DNA from: Synanceia verrucosa
Taxonomy: Eukaryota > Chordata > Actinopteri > Perciformes > Synanceiidae
Direction: 5' to 3'
Length of the DNA stretch: 64,000 nucleotides
Assembly: GCA_029721515.1 (NCBI GenBank)
Contig: CM056563.1
Location: forward strand, 21,600,954-21,664,953
Part shown: one piece after another, positions 11,830 through 24,913 of the stretch
Layout: each line of letters begins with the position of its first letter
Position numbering within the stretch: position 1 is the first letter of the stretch
Program-made: the position numbers and the translations under genes
Notes under the pieces: model-generated
The model's input: only the letters and a program-made list of their open reading frames with translations
Database searches by the model: none
Told to the model about the DNA's origin: nothing

Positions 11830-14800
11830 AAGATGCACCCTGAATTGTGAATCTCAATTGATTCAGGCTTATAGACACATTTAGCAACAAGACTCTGAGG
11901 TCTGGTATTTAAGCAAATCAACAAGTGAGAGTTAAGTGGAACAATCAAGTAATGTATTCAGCTCTGCAGCAGGAGGGCTTGTTTACAGACAACGGCTGAC
12001 AGGTTTCTGATGAACCAAGAAGAGACAGTATTTTCACTGTCAGCAGCTACACCGCTACAGAAAAAAATATTAGTATATGTATATAGTTTTATACGTTAGC
12101 TTTCTTGTGATTGTAATCAATGCCAAACATGTTTTAGTTCATATTTCTCAATTTGAAGATCTACAGTTTTGTTTCACAAAATGAATGCTTTATGTTATTC
12201 AGGGTTTGTCCAGCAGATGGCAGCTCTACTTCATATTTCATCTGTCAGGATGTTTATTTCCCAGCTGTTTGCAGAAGACCTCTTCATTTCTGCTCCATTG
12301 TTCTTACAGAGGTTTAGTTGTCATGTTAATCTGGTGACTGCTCCTTTTATTCAGATGTTTTTGCCTTTGCTACTGTGATGAGATGCATTGTTTGAAGAAG
12401 CCATTGATGCCAGCAGATTAAATGCTACGTCTGAAAGCAGGAAAATGGCCCAAAGCTATTTACGTAATGATGTTTAATAAGCACGGTTCAACCGACCTTT
12501 TCAACCTACTGCACAAAATACCCAATTACCTTTATGAGATGCAGCTACCTCTGTGATAGCTGCTATAAACACACTATTAGTCAGAATATAGACAAGTATT
12601 CACCACTGTGGCATGTGGTTTTTAGGTTTCTCTATTCAGTTACTAAGTATTCAAAGCCAGCCGTGCTATAAAATAAAATAAAAGCATTACATAATTTAAT
12701 CAGCTGCAGCATCTTGCTCCATAAATTTGTATATTCATGAGGAAAGTACTTTTCTTCAAACTGCAGTAAGTACTTAAAGGTCTTTGTTCTAGTGGAGTCA
12801 ATTTTTTCATTTTTTATTATTATTTTGAGCTCATATTTATGTGCAAAGGAAACAGTTTTATACCTAATCTGCTCATATATATCACTGATTCTAGAAGATT
12901 TTGATTTATGACAAAACAAGCCCTTCTTATTGTCTGCAGTCACCACATAAGAGCACCACGTACTTTAAGGTGAACAGAAATTACCCTGGTGATGCAGTCC
13001 TTCTGCTGAAAACAGGTTTCACAATTACAATTATGAAACTGCCACATTCAGTATTACAAAATATTGACGTCATAAATGCAGAGAAAGACTGATTCTGCAC
13101 AAAAATTGCCTGGTTATCAGCCATTGTGGTCTACACTAGTCCAAATATATGAAATAAAGCAATTACTGGTAGAAAAACAGACAAATCATGCTCTCAGGCA
13201 GAGTGGAGTTCTAACTGAGGAGGTTTTCTAGAGACCAGAGATGAAAATAGAACATTTTAAAGTAAAATTTCTGGTTGGATTGTTGGAAAGGTCATTTATC
13301 TGGGAGTAAACACTGAGACTCTGATATGTTTGAGACCAGTGCTTTTCACCTTTGTTCTTTCTCTCTCTCTTCTGCGAGTGCTTTAGAGGTGGTGACAATG
13401 ATCGTTGATCTTGATGCACCTGATCCCTGAGACGCATCAGCATCCACCCAGCGAGAAAGTGTTCATGCTCTGCTTTGTTTCAGCACACCTCAAGGCTTTC
13501 TGACTGACTGCTGCTTTGTGTCAGACCAGGATGATTCACTTGTGAGAGGAGAGGATGAAATGTGGCAAAAGTAAAGGTTTGTAATTATCCTGTTGAAGTG
13601 AAAACAACACACGTCCTTGCTTTATTGTAGAAACAATCATTTACCAAATTTAGAATTTTTATCTGTTTATTCGTGTTGTGTAAAGTCACAAATGGTCACA
13701 TATTTAATGTGATGTTTCTATAAATACTGCAGAATGATTGTTCTCACACACACATGCAACAGGTGTCTCAGCTGGAGATTTATGACCTGCAGGGCTAGGG
13801 AGGAAAAAACACAGAGCTCCAACTCACTGGTCATCACAAATCATCATTTCACATCACAGCAGGGGAGCAGGAGGGTTGTTATGGGATGCACAGCCTTCTG
13901 CTGAAAAGTTTTATTCCAAATACACAACTATATTAACATTTTTACAAATAGGTTCATGTTGTTTTTCCACAGAAACAATTGCTATGGTAACTAATGTGCA
14001 TGTGAAACAGATTCACTAATACAAAGTGCTCTTTCACTTCAGCAGACCAGATGGTGACTGAATATGAAGGAACTCATCTAAAACATGTTTCATCTTTACT
14101 TGAAATGCCCAACTAGTTCACCAGCAGCACTGTTATGGATTTTTTCTAAATTTAGGAGTTCCTAGGGTTGGCTAGTGTCCTTTTTTTACAGCAGTAAATC
14201 CTTAAACTGTCCCTCCAGAATGCAGGTTTGAAGCACAGTGTCTCAAGGAAAACAGATGGCTAGTTATCTCTAAGTTGACTAGGTAACCAAGGTCAGAGGA
14301 GTCTGCCAGCGTTGGCCCTTTGATAAGGCCAATGGCTGAGCGTCAGCAAGACAACAGGCGCCACTGTTAGTTCAGAGCTTAGAATGAACATGCCCTCACT
14401 GTAACGCTACTCAAGAGTAATGTAAGTAATACACTTGTATTTAACTGGGTGTTAGTTTATAAGGCTGAGCACCATAGGGAAAGGTAGGAATATGTGGCGG
14501 ACTCTGGCAGCTGTATGGTTGTCCACGACAAAGTTCATATTCCTCCTGATATATCAGAATCTTCAATAAATGTTACTTCTTCAATCAACCGCGGGAGGCT
14601 CCTGGGTGCATCCATTCTTTCCTCATTGACTATTCAATATTTTCCACGACAAGCACCATCACCTGGTCTGGTTCCTGGTCTGGCACAAATAAGCCATAAA
14701 CCTCACACAGCTGACACTGTTGGCACCACTGTACTTATTACTTGGCACTGTTGGTTAATCAGTGTTTCCCTACCACTCTAGATGCAGAACAGAAACACTG

Positions 14801-15930
14801 CTGTGTTATCAGCAGCAAACACAAAAGTAGTATTTCACTGTGCGTGCAGCTCGACCACATGCTGCACTATCTGTAAACATTTACTGCTCTCATTCTCATG
14901 GCTCATGTCTTTGGATACTATTGTGCATGAAAGCCCGATAAGAGCGTGCAGTGGAAAAAGACTTTAATTACAGCCATTTAAACACAGGAAGCCAAAGGCT
15001 GGCAGTAAGAGCTCTTAAACATCAGTGGGTATGATTTTATTCTAAGCATTAAGTGTACTTGACACTCATTGGGGTATGAAAGAGGGACAGAGAGAGTCTC
15101 ATTCAGTTTTTTCCCCTCGCTAAAATGTTCAGTCATTGAACAGACGAGTGGTGTCCAAGCATAAAGCAGGTCCAAGTATAGGACTCAGTAAGTACTTTAA
15201 ATTGGCCATGACACCGGACTGATTGATAATATACTTTTTCACAACAGGAACAGAAGTGGAGAGATGAGTAAAGGGAGGGGAGGTGACGCTCAACTCCTGC
15301 TTTTATCAATACAATGAAGACTGATTCACGCAACTACTGATATACTGCATGTTGCACTGAATATAAATGTTATGTGAATAAGCAAAAAATTAAAAAAAGT
15401 GGCTTCTTGTAAGCTAAAAAGGAAGATCCAAACTGTGCTTTGGAAATGACTGCATACACACTGAATACTAAACTGGAAGGACACTGAAAAAAGTTAAATA
15501 TGATACATCTGTTGTAGTATAAACGGGGGAAAGGGAGCATATTTATTCGGGACATTTTAGCTTAAAAGATGATGCAAATATTAATACTTTGTGATTGGCT
15601 CTGACTATTGGTGAAATTATGAACCTCTTATTGCTTGAAAACATTCTGCTGTATTCAGGTGACTTCAGATTTTGAGCGATCAGGAAAAAGAAAAAAAGAG
15701 AAGACCGACAGTAAATGACAACAACACTGTATTTCTGTACATTACAGCACAATTTTTTGTTTTTATAATATTTATGTACTGAGGTGGGTCACAGCTACAG
15801 ATCTTAAAAAGACACAGCTTTTTGTATTTTACATTTTGTGTTGTTCTCTCATAGAACACATCATACACATAGAGTAACTTCAAATTATATATAATATAAA
15901 ATATTGTATTTCTACTATGGGAATTATGGA
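11830..15930. other. Intergenic, no gene recognised
   Basis: AT-rich sequence with short ORFs on both strands, none with a recognisable domain and none with convincing paired splice sites. A 104-codon minus-strand frame at 12632-12946 is Lys/Ile-rich and looks like chance. Confidence 0.6.
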
Positions 15931-15934
15931 TAGA

Positions 15935-16200
15935 ATAGAGTGTCCTTGATTGTCATTATACAGTTTTACAACAAAATTGTAGAGCTTCTCCCTTTTCAGT
16001 GCACAATAATAAAAAGTGTAGAATATGAGATAAATGTAAATAAGTAGAAAACTTAGAATGTAAGTTAAGAAAAAAAAGCATAAAAATAATTAATAATAAA
16101 AAAAATTGTCTTATGTAAAGATATGAATATGAGAATGATTTTACAACAAGGATAAATCCGGAGAATATAAACAGGAAATGCACAGATGGACTGCACTGGA
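15935..16200. mobile_element. LINE-like 3' fragment
   Basis: 'agagtgtccttgattgtcattatacagttttacaacaaaattg...agcttctccc...gtgcacaataa' resembles a widespread fish non-LTR repeat tail (remembered, not searched). Confidence 0.4.
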
Positions 16201-17029
16201 TGTTAGATGTTAAAAAAAACAGTCAGTAAATGACCAGCAGTGATGAAGTATTATGATGCTTGATATCATAAGTCCACAGTTTAAAATACCAAACATGAGG
16301 ACACAACACAGTTCATCCTATCTTTGCAGTATTTTGTCATTCAGGATTGCGGTTATTTTTTCAAGGTTCAAATGTACAACGTTAAACTAATTTGTCAAGT
16401 GGTGATTTTCTTTTCCTGTTGGGTGATTTAACAGTCATCCTGGTATTATGGATGAATATGAGGAGAGGACTGAAGTTTTCTGTTTTGACATTTCTGTGTG
16501 CTGCATATTTGTCTCACTTCAGCTTCCATTAATCAAATTGTCATTCTTTAGCGTTGTGGCTCTGTGTTCCTGCCTGTAATTATCTGTGTGTTTCACTTCT
16601 CACCTGATTCTCACTTCAATAAGGCCAAGGACACAGGGGAGCGTCGGCACCACGATCAATAGTTTGAAGCCATTTCAGGAGAGGCGGTGGTGAGGCGTTC
16701 TTCTGGGTATGATCACATTCATATCACAGGGTAGATTATTTCAGCAAGTCATGAAAAGAATAATAGAAAGTAAACGTTATATTATTACAAAGAAAACAGA
16801 CCTTGACATAGTTGCACTGTGGCTTCATCATCGTGGATTTGTTGAAACAACGGCGTGGCATCCACAGGTGCATCCAAGCATTAAGACCTCTGCCCAGCTA
16901 TACAGTAACCATTTGACACAGCAAAAAACCAAACTGTTCTGTTAAATGGAAGTCAATAGCTGATTTTTAGAGTCTGCAGCCACGTTAGTGACTCTACAGG
17001 CTGTAAGCAGTACACAGCTGGGCATGAGG

Positions 17030-17220
17030 TACATCAACATGCTGATGTTTCGCATACAATATTCGCAGTCATCAGCATCTTTGTTTAGTGTGTAGCATGC
17101 TAACATTTGTTTGATGATGCCAGATGAAAAGAGCCATGGACCAACATTTTCATATCGTCAAATCCTCTGGGAACCACACATGTATGTATGAAATGTCATA
17201 GCAACATGTTCAATAGTTCA
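17030..17220. repeat. Dispersed 'GCATGCTAACATTTG' repeat, copy 1
   Basis: Contains tagcatgctaacatttg followed by 'gatgatgccagatgaaaag' and 'catgtatgtatgaaatgtcatagcaa'. This is the layout of a common fish dispersed repeat; a related piece lies at 20125-20260. Confidence 0.45.
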
Positions 17221-17544
17221 TGATATATGAGCCCACATCACCCCAAAAACAAAACCTGAATATGTATCTCCCACATCATGCACCATTACTTATATCAAAA
17301 AGTAGGCTAAAAATGCTTTCTTCCTTACATGAGGCACCTTTCCTGCAGGCAGTTAGTAAGTGTTCTGGGAAGGTTTGTGGGAAAACATCAAGTTAAATCA
17401 TTCATCAATAAATCATCACAATCATAAAGCAAAGTGAACAAAATTACATTAAAATCTAGAGAAGAGCACATTTCACTGAGATATTTTTGCTCAGGAGGAA
17501 CTGACGATTTAAAGCAGATTTGGCAAAAAAAAAAAAAAAAAATT

Positions 17545-17990
17545 AGCATGAGAGTTACAGCTAGCTTACAGCCATGCTAATATGTTATTCGCATTGGCCA
17601 ACATGTTAACATATGATAGCAGTCACAGCTAGCTTATTGCCATGCTAACATGTCATTCACATTAGCCGACATGTTAGCATGGCAGTCAATGCTGCACCCA
17701 CAGATAGCTTACAGCCATGCTAATATGTCATGCACATTAGCCAACATGCTAACATGACAGTTATAGCTAGCTTACAGCCATGCTAATATGTCATTTACAT
17801 TAGCCAACATGCTAACATGAAAGTTACAGCTAGCTTACAGCTATGCTAATATGTTATTCGCATTGGCAAACATGCTAACATATGACAGCAGTCACAGCTA
17901 GCTTATTGCCATGCTAACATGTCATTGACATTAGCCGACATGTTAGCATGGCAGTCAGTGCCGCAGTCAAAACTAGCTTACTGCTATGCT
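17545..17990. repeat. Hairpin satellite, 269-bp higher-order repeat
   Basis: Tandem 60-70 bp units are built on 'agctagcttac(a)gccatgctaa(c/t)atgt...attagcc(a/g)acatg'. The block starting gttacagctagcttacag at 17554 recurs at 17823, a 269-bp higher-order period of about four monomers. Most units are self-complementary. A 15-base arm at 17640-17654 pairs perfectly with 17668-17682 across a 13-base loop, and the same stem recurs at 17909-17923 and 17937-17951. An A-run (17526-17542) precedes the array. Confidence 0.85.
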
Positions 17991-18057
17991 AACATGTCGG
18001 CTAATGCGACTGAATGGCAGCACAAATCGAATAAACAGCATAACAAGAGACACTCAC

Positions 18058-18391
18058 CTTAGAATCCGGCTTGATGGCGAGTCCAAATCAGTGAATAGAT
18101 CCCGACAGTATTTATTTACTGATTTATTAATTAATCGAATAGTTCAAAACGAGGAACACACACTGCGTCAGATCAGCTGTGTTATACAGGTTAAACTGTC
18201 GGCGCGCTGCACACCTGTGGGAATGATTGGACGTTAGCAGCCACACCAGCTGTGAATTAGCCAATCACCGCGAAGCTTGTTGGAAACAGCTGATGCCCAT
18301 CAGCCAATAGGAACACGACTTCATTAAACAATGAGTACTTCCAGTGTTTGACAAGAAGTACAGCAGGACTTAATGCTGTTGCCCTAGCAAC
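18058..18391 (-). promoter_or_regulatory. Promoter-like segment and possible first exon (- strand)
   Basis: Reading the - strand there is, in order, a GTTGCCCTAGCAAC palindrome (18378-18391, close to an RFX X-box), two CCAAT boxes on the + strand (18304-18308, 18261-18265), an inverted one (18226-18230) and CpG-containing sequence. A perfect donor AAG|GTGAGT follows, with the last exon base at 18058. That spacing fits a TATA-less promoter with a short non-coding first exon. No downstream exon or protein was found, so it may be a lncRNA, a first exon whose partner lies elsewhere, or a decayed gene. Confidence 0.4.
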
Positions 18392-18399
18392 AGGATGAC

Positions 18400-20120
18400 A
18401 ATGAACAGGTTAATATGGATCTTTATTTTGGATGTTTGATCATAAGTAGTCTATATCTGATTCACTGGCAAGCCTACAATAAATAAAGTCACATACAAAA
18501 GTGGTGTACCTGTTGTTTGCTTTGGTGAAATTGTTGTAGGTAAATGTTGATTATTTGATAAAAGAAATGTTTTTATTGCTTCCAAGAATCCAATAATAGC
18601 CATTATTTGCTAAAGCCAAAGCATTTCCTCAGTCAGTTTTTACTAATGAATCAGATTTTTGTGTTGAAGTGAGCAGCTGAGGCTGTGGTGTGCCGGGTTG
18701 AAGCATTTCCCAGGTGTGAACATCCACAGTCTTTAAGCATTATGTACATTATGTTCTTCTGCCTTGAGTCCAAGGGCAGACATGTTTGTGGGTTCACGTT
18801 GTTCTCAGCAGCTGCTGACAAAACTATCAGGGAAAGCAGCTCTCAGGCCAATAACTTTATTTATACAATCAATTTATACGTTAAATGCTTTCCATAAATA
18901 TCATAGTCTTATTGATCAGTATCAGTAGTGAAGGTGGTTCTCTGTTTTGAAACTACAACCAAATAACCTGATACTCCTGCGTACAATTCCCTTTAGCTTT
19001 CCTGAGTTTGTTCTCATTTCCTCCAGTCTGTAAATTATGTTGAACCAACAGTGTTCATGGCACGGTGAGTGCTGACCATCTGTTCTATGTTTTGCTTGAA
19101 GTGGTGTTTCTGAGGCTAATGAATTCTTCTTTGAGTTTGCTAAAGGATTATCCACAAATCCAAGCATTCACACATCAGTGTGACATTATTGATTGGAGTC
19201 ATCACAAACTGCACCTGAATTGACAGCAGGTTTGTACAACCCACGTCTGTTTAATAATGAAGGGCTTTTGAAAAACTCTTCCAAAAATCTTTACGGCTTC
19301 ATTTCATCACTCTTTCAAGTCTGGATCACACATAAGCTAGACTTGGAACTGAAGTTGAATGCTTGAACAAATAACAGTAGCCTAATTGTGCTTGCAGCGT
19401 GAAGACAAATGCTTTCAGAGGAACTGAAAGGTGTTTTATTGTAGTGAGAGGGAAAATAATACAGTTTCAACACTCACCAATAATCCCATAATCCTAATGG
19501 CCACTGTTGTCCCCAGATCAGGTCGCTGGTGGCTTTTTTCCCGCTTCACTGCTCAGTCTGATCACCAAGGAGCAGAGTTAACATCATCTTACTGTATATG
19601 TCTAAACTATTTTCAGAAATGTGGAACTGCCAAAATTGCAAAAGGATGAACTGGCTCCTTCAGAAAGTGCTTTGAAGAAGAAGATGTCTGCTCACAGATG
19701 CAGCTTTTTCTGTAACTGGCAAACTGACAAACAACCCAGATGGAATCACACCCCAAATCTGTTGTAACAGAACACTGGGTGCACACACATCATCTGCATT
19801 GGTTTCTATGACAACCAGGGGATAATGATATACAGTATGTAGCTGAGGCCTGGACTGACCCACGTTGATATTTTGAAATGCAATCAAAGCTCATGATGAG
19901 TCCGCCGATGAGTCTAAATCAGCGCATCGCTTTAGATTTCTTTTATCCTCTGACTCACAGTTTAAGAAATCATTAGGAAGTCCTTTGTATGCCTGTCCTC
20001 TGAAGAAAGATTAATGTTCTCACTGAAAACCCTCATTTTTAGATGACGTTTCAAGCAAAACAATGATTTCACACAAGACTAAGAGAAAACCAAGCTACGT
20101 TTAGAGGGTATAAAGTTAAG
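18400..20120. other. Intergenic, no gene recognised
   Basis: Only short ORFs without domains. No repeats were identified with confidence. Confidence 0.55.
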
Positions 20121-20124
20121 TATG

Positions 20125-20260
20125 TATGTTAGCATGCTAACATTTATAATTAGCACTAAGTGCACAATGGGAATGTTATTATTCATCCACCATGAACATC
20201 TGTATAAATAATCCATCCAGTGGTTGTTGGGATTTCATTCTGGACTAGAGTGTCAGATAG
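20125..20260. repeat. Dispersed 'GCATGCTAACATTT' repeat, copy 2
   Basis: 'gttagcatgctaacatttataattagcactaag...caatgggaatgttatt...ccatccagtggttgttgggatttcattctgga' follows the layout of a common fish dispersed repeat related to the one at 17030. Confidence 0.5.
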
Positions 20261-20324
20261 GATTTTACCCAAGTTTAAGCAACAATGAGCCTTACAATTT
20301 ATGAGATATTTGGTGTCGTATCAT

Positions 20325-20525
20325 GTCTGAAAAAGCCTATCCCAGCTGTCTTAGGGTGGAAGGCAGGGTACACCCTGGACAAGTCGCACCTCATCGCAGG
20401 ACACATAGAGACAGATTCACACCTACGGTCAGTTTAAATGAGCCAATTAACCTAATCCCCATGCATGTTTTTGGATGGTGGAAGGAAGCCGGAGTATCCG
20501 GAGAGAACCCACGCAGAGTATGAAC
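20325..20525 (+). mobile_element. L2-type LINE 3' fragment
   Basis: Contains 'tatcccagctgtc', 'ggcagggtacaccctggacaagtcgc', 'gacagattcacacctacggtcag', 'gagccaattaacctaatccccatgcatg' and 'gagagaacccacgc'. This is the recognisable 3' region of a very common fish non-LTR repeat. The inverse copy is at 21340-21545. Confidence 0.7.
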
Positions 20526-20734
20526 CATTCATTTAAAAAAATAAAGGATGAATGTCAGTGATAGCATTAAATGATAAAGGTTTAAAACATAATAAAGAGG
20601 TGGTGTGATAATGGACATATATGTACATGTTACCCTAACAACACTGAGCATTTGGAGTCAGGGCCACAGTCATGGCTTTTCATAAATAACTACTTAAGCA
20701 TCCACCCGTAGCCTTTTTTGTAACAAACCTCATA

Positions 20735-20900
20735 TGCTCAAAATGAATGAATAACTGTTGTTCGGTCTTTCGGCTGCTCTCGTTAGGACTCACCACAGCA
20801 GATCACTGAACTACATATTGACCAGTTATTTTTTTATGCCAGATGCCTTTCCTGATGACAACCCTGAGGCAAAACCAAAGTACCCCACAGGGTAAACTCT
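20735..20900 (+). mobile_element. LINE 3' fragment of a second family
   Basis: 'cggtctttcggctgctctcgttaggactcaccacagcagatca' followed by 'atgccagatgcctttcctgatgacaaccct' is a characteristic fish LINE 3' block. Confidence 0.6.
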
Positions 20901-21117
20901 CATTCTCTTCTTATTTTCCTCTAGTGAAATCACTGAAAATTGAAACAGAATAATAAATTGAAACAGAATAATAAAGTGTAGATGGCAGAAATAAGAGGAT
21001 TTAGGATTGGAGATGATTATTAGAGGCAGGCAATGTGGAGAAATGAAATACCAGCCGGATTCAGAGTGCTCAGAACTGCTCAGATAAGTGCTGAGAGACC
21101 CTCCATTTCCCAGCTCA

Positions 21118-21312
21118 ATGCTGCGTCCAAAATTCCATACTAACATGCTACTGAGTATGCTAAAAGAGTATGTGAGATTTTTCTCAGGAAGTGCGCCACT
21201 TCTGCACTAAGCAGTGCGTCGGAAAAGATGCATACTACATTTATTCACTCAAAAGTATGTTGAATGATAGTAAACATTGAGTATGTAGTGTATAGTATGG
21301 AATTTCTGAAGA
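21118..21312. mobile_element. hAT-like MITE with 'AGTATGGAATTT' ends
   Basis: The left end 'gctgcgtccaaaattccatact' and right end 'agtatggaatttctgaag' are inverted. Several 'agtatg' motifs occur inside, as in a common fish MITE. Confidence 0.55.
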
Positions 21313-21339
21313 AACCAAAGTCACTACAGACTGAGCTAC

Positions 21340-21545
21340 TGCTGCCCATCTGCATGTTTTCCCCATATTAACGTAGGTTCTCTCTAAGATCTCCAGCTTC
21401 CTCCCACAGTCCAAAGACATGCAGGTTAGATTTATTGGTGACTCTAAACTGGCCATCAGTGTGAATGGTTGTTTTGTCTCTATGCATCAGCCCTGTGATG
21501 ATCTGTTGATCTGTCCAGCCCCTCAAAAACCCTGCATATGCTCAG
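21340..21545 (-). mobile_element. L2-type LINE 3' fragment
   Basis: Inverse of the 20325 fragment: 'ctccagcttcctcccacagtccaaagacatgcaggtta', 'ggtgactctaaactggcc' and 'gtctctatgcatcagccctgtgatgatctg'. Confidence 0.7.
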
Positions 21546-21759
21546 AGCCGCTGAGTATGAATGAATGAACATTCAATAACCATATAAAATAGATATATTT
21601 AAAGGTTAAACCAGCCACTTTTGGTGAGTGAGCCTTTAAAAACATCAGGTTTCACATGTTTGTTGTTTTACTAAAAAAAGACAAGCGAAACTTGTTAATA
21701 AACTCTTTATGTAAAGTTAGTTAGCAGGTACAACAGCAAAAGGTGACTTATGGGTGTCC

Positions 21760-22200
21760 CATTACAACTTTTTCACTTCTGATTCAATACCGATACTGCA
21801 GCCTTGAGTATGGCAGATACCGATATTGATCTGATACAACAGCAGCACGAATCATACATACTTGGTTATGTATTTTGTAGTATGAATTGTTGGAAAAGTG
21901 ATGTTACTCAAAAAGAGAACGATATTCAGCAACAGTAGGTCTGATAAAAACTGACTCATCTATTATTAATCAATAAGTTATATTAATTTTAACCTTAAAC
22001 ATAAGAATATTCTATAATTCTTCAACTAGTCCCTGGTTAAAACTGTGTCTGAAAATGTCCCAGATTTCAGCATTGTATGGGCTGGTTGTATCAGAGTGCT
22101 GAGATCAGAGATTTTAGATGCAGGCTGATATAATCCAATACTCATTTTTTACTGATATCGGACCAATATCCGATATCAATGTCTTATCAGACACATAAAA
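21760..22200. repeat. Dispersed 'CCGATAC' repeat
   Basis: 'ttttcacttctgattcaataccgatactgca...gataccgatattgatctgatac' mirrors 'tactgatatcggaccaatatccgatatcaatg' near its end, suggesting an old inverted-repeat MITE. A related piece lies at 60245-60300. Confidence 0.5.
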
Positions 22201-22209
22201 TATAAACTA

Positions 22210-24600
22210 TCAGTTGGGAGAATTTTTATGCAGGATTAATACTTTAACTGATATTTCTTCTGAGCTTTTACTTTGAAGGCAGGACCTTTTGTGATTTTAA
22301 ATTGTTGTATTTTAAGATCTGAGTACTTCTTTCACCACCAATTGATCCGTCAGCACAATGGCAGGAGTCGATGCACAGCAGGTTCCTGCTAATGTAAAGG
22401 CTCCAGTGATCACAAGGTGTGAAGCCAACACTTCACTTACACCCTCATCTCCTCTGAGGCTGTTGCTGTGATTAGTTTTCTGCACTGAAGCAAGAGCACG
22501 TGCAGCACATCGACCATTCGCTCACAATGTAATTGATACCTACTGTAAGACGTCAATATTGAAAGGTTTTACACCTCGGTGGAGGACTAATTAATAAGAC
22601 GGTCTATGCAGCGTACCTGAGATGAGACCATGTGTTGCCTCTTCAAGATAATGGTTCTATCAGTATTGTTGTCACACTTTTATCACAGCAGCTGCTTGAT
22701 TGCTTGTTGACACTGAGGCTGTTATTCACACAGGCCACAATTTCACTTAATTCTGCTTTTACCAGCTCAGAAGTGTCACTGCAGAACATTCTGCAACCCA
22801 TATCAGATCTACTCAGTAAAACAGAACTATAGAGTGATTCTGTCTTGTCACATTATGATGTTGAGCGCAAACAAACAACTGATGAGTGTTGTCATTTGCC
22901 TCAATTCATCTGGGGAGAGTGGATATTTGCCATACAGTAGAAGAATGGTTTCTCTTCAGACAAATCTTTCAGCTCTTTATGCTGTTTGCCTGAAGCTGCC
23001 TTTTAATAATTCACAAATTCAGTGCATTTCTGTGCCGACTGCTCTGTAAAATGTCCTGCCACTCCTGAGTTCCTGTTGCCATGGAAACACTCACGCAAAA
23101 ACAACACCCAGTGGTATTTCCGAATGTTCATTTTCCTTATGAAAATTAATATGCACATTCACATTCCTGGTCCCTTTACATCAGGAATCAGCCTGGTAAC
23201 TTACTGTATTAATTCAGTTTTAGCTGTCAATATGTTGCGTGTACGCTGAGGAGAAGAACAGCAAGAGGAATTTCAGATTTGCCATGTCAATGTCAAATGT
23301 CGTAAAAGCATTGAAAAACCGATAAGTGCTGTAATAAATGACATAAGTGATAGCAGTATAAGCCATAGTAATGGATGAAGAAGTATGTTTGTTTGGCAGG
23401 TTGTTTCTCAGTGTGGACATGATGCTCCATCCTGACCTTGACCATCATGCAGCTGGTTGATGGATGATGGCTGACGGTAGAGCTTGTGTCGGGAGCAGGA
23501 GGAGGCAGGAACGTGTCACACTGAAGGTTGGGAGGTTAGATTATCAGGATTCAGGATCCCAAGCGACATTATCTAGGTTTTCTATTGGACTAGCAAAGAC
23601 AGTAGGAGGAAGTCAGTCCTCACCCTAATAAGAGCTCAGTCCCTTCTCTCCTTGTGGATCCCTCATTAGAGGTATCGATGTTGTTTGCACATCAGATAGT
23701 TTGATGGATGGGTGGCTGGAGGGTCATTGACTGGGTTAAAAAGAGCAGCAGACAGCAGGAGGAGCAACACACCCACATGTGGACACCTGATGCTATAATT
23801 AAAAAACAGAGTCAGAAAAACAGAAATGTATTGCACTGTTTAACAAATCTTCCCCTTTGCTTCATGACCTTTTTATCACAAACCTACAAAATATGTAATT
23901 CAGAAGTGTTCTATTTTATATTTGTACTGTTTTACACTGTTCTGTTGAGTCATTATCGTCTCCTGCTTACACTTGTATCATTTGATTGTTCGTTGTTTGC
24001 TCCTTTATTTGGATCCGCATTAGCTGCTGCATCATCACTGCATTTCTTCCTGCAGTCCACATAATATTTATCTTCTTTATTATGCAAATTATAAATAATA
24101 TTTCTGTTAAAAACAACACAAAGACAGTAATCTGCTTTTAAAAATCTAGAACAGACTTCCATGCAGGCATGTCATGATGAGCTTTGCAATGGTTCAATTA
24201 TTAGCCAACATTACTGCATTCACACCCTCCAAAGTGGAGATCCCTGGGCCAGCAGACACAAATAAATAACCATCTTAACATTACCTAAAGCACAAGATTT
24301 TTTTCCCAAAAGCAGCTGCGTTACATCTCACATGTGAATATGAAAGTTGAAATCAAATTCATTAAGTGATTCATGTGATCTTAAAAGTTAGTTATTTTCT
24401 ATTAAGTAAAAAAAAAATGTATGGAATTACCCACAAAGTAAATCTTCAACAGAATCATTTTCCCTCCTGTTGGCTTAATTAAACGGTGTTTTCTTGCTCA
24501 ACAGACAATGCTTCAACATGGTAAAGATGAATGCAAATGCAAAAGTCACTGCCTCCTCTAAAGCCAGGCTGATTTGGATGCATGTGCAGCAATCAATTTT
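22210..24600. other. Intergenic, no gene recognised
   Basis: Short ORFs only. No domain, RNA gene or clear repeat was seen. Confidence 0.55.
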
Positions 24601-24699
24601 GCTTTGGGGTTATTGTCAGGGAACCTTCTGATTGTTCACTGATGCAGCCTCCCTCCATACCTCCGCTCTGCAATCCTTTTCTGCAGTGAAGAGTGAACA

Positions 24700-24913
24700 T
24701 GAATGTGGAGGAGGAGTCCTCATGAGGGGGAGGTGTGGGAGGGGAGGCGGAGGAAGAGTAAGATACCAGCAACAGAGGCGGATAGCGATGTACACTGGGA
24801 GAACAGAGGCTTCGGCGTGACGAGTATGAGCATCTTAACAGAGCAGGTCTGCTGGGAGTCTCGTTGTTAATCTGAGAGGAAGCTGTGGATGCTGCCCATC
24901 TATCATCATCCTG
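24700..24913 (+). other. galr2: Possible galr2 5'UTR exon
   Basis: A G-rich, GC-elevated stretch (ggaggggaggcggagg near 24735) ends in the donor CTG|GTACGT at 24914. The next good acceptor (CTCTTCTCCCGCTTCAG, ending 27390) lies 16 bases before the galr2 start codon, so the two could pair across a 2.5-kb 5'UTR intron. No transcript evidence is available. Confidence 0.35.

Noticed and set aside
12632..12946. 104-codon minus-strand frame as a possible gene
   Set aside because: Lys/Ile-rich composition mirrors the local AT content; there is no domain, no splice context and no promoter.
17545..17990. Regularly spaced repeats resembling a CRISPR array
   Set aside because: The spacers are repeats themselves, monomers are diverged and self-complementary, and the context is eukaryotic.
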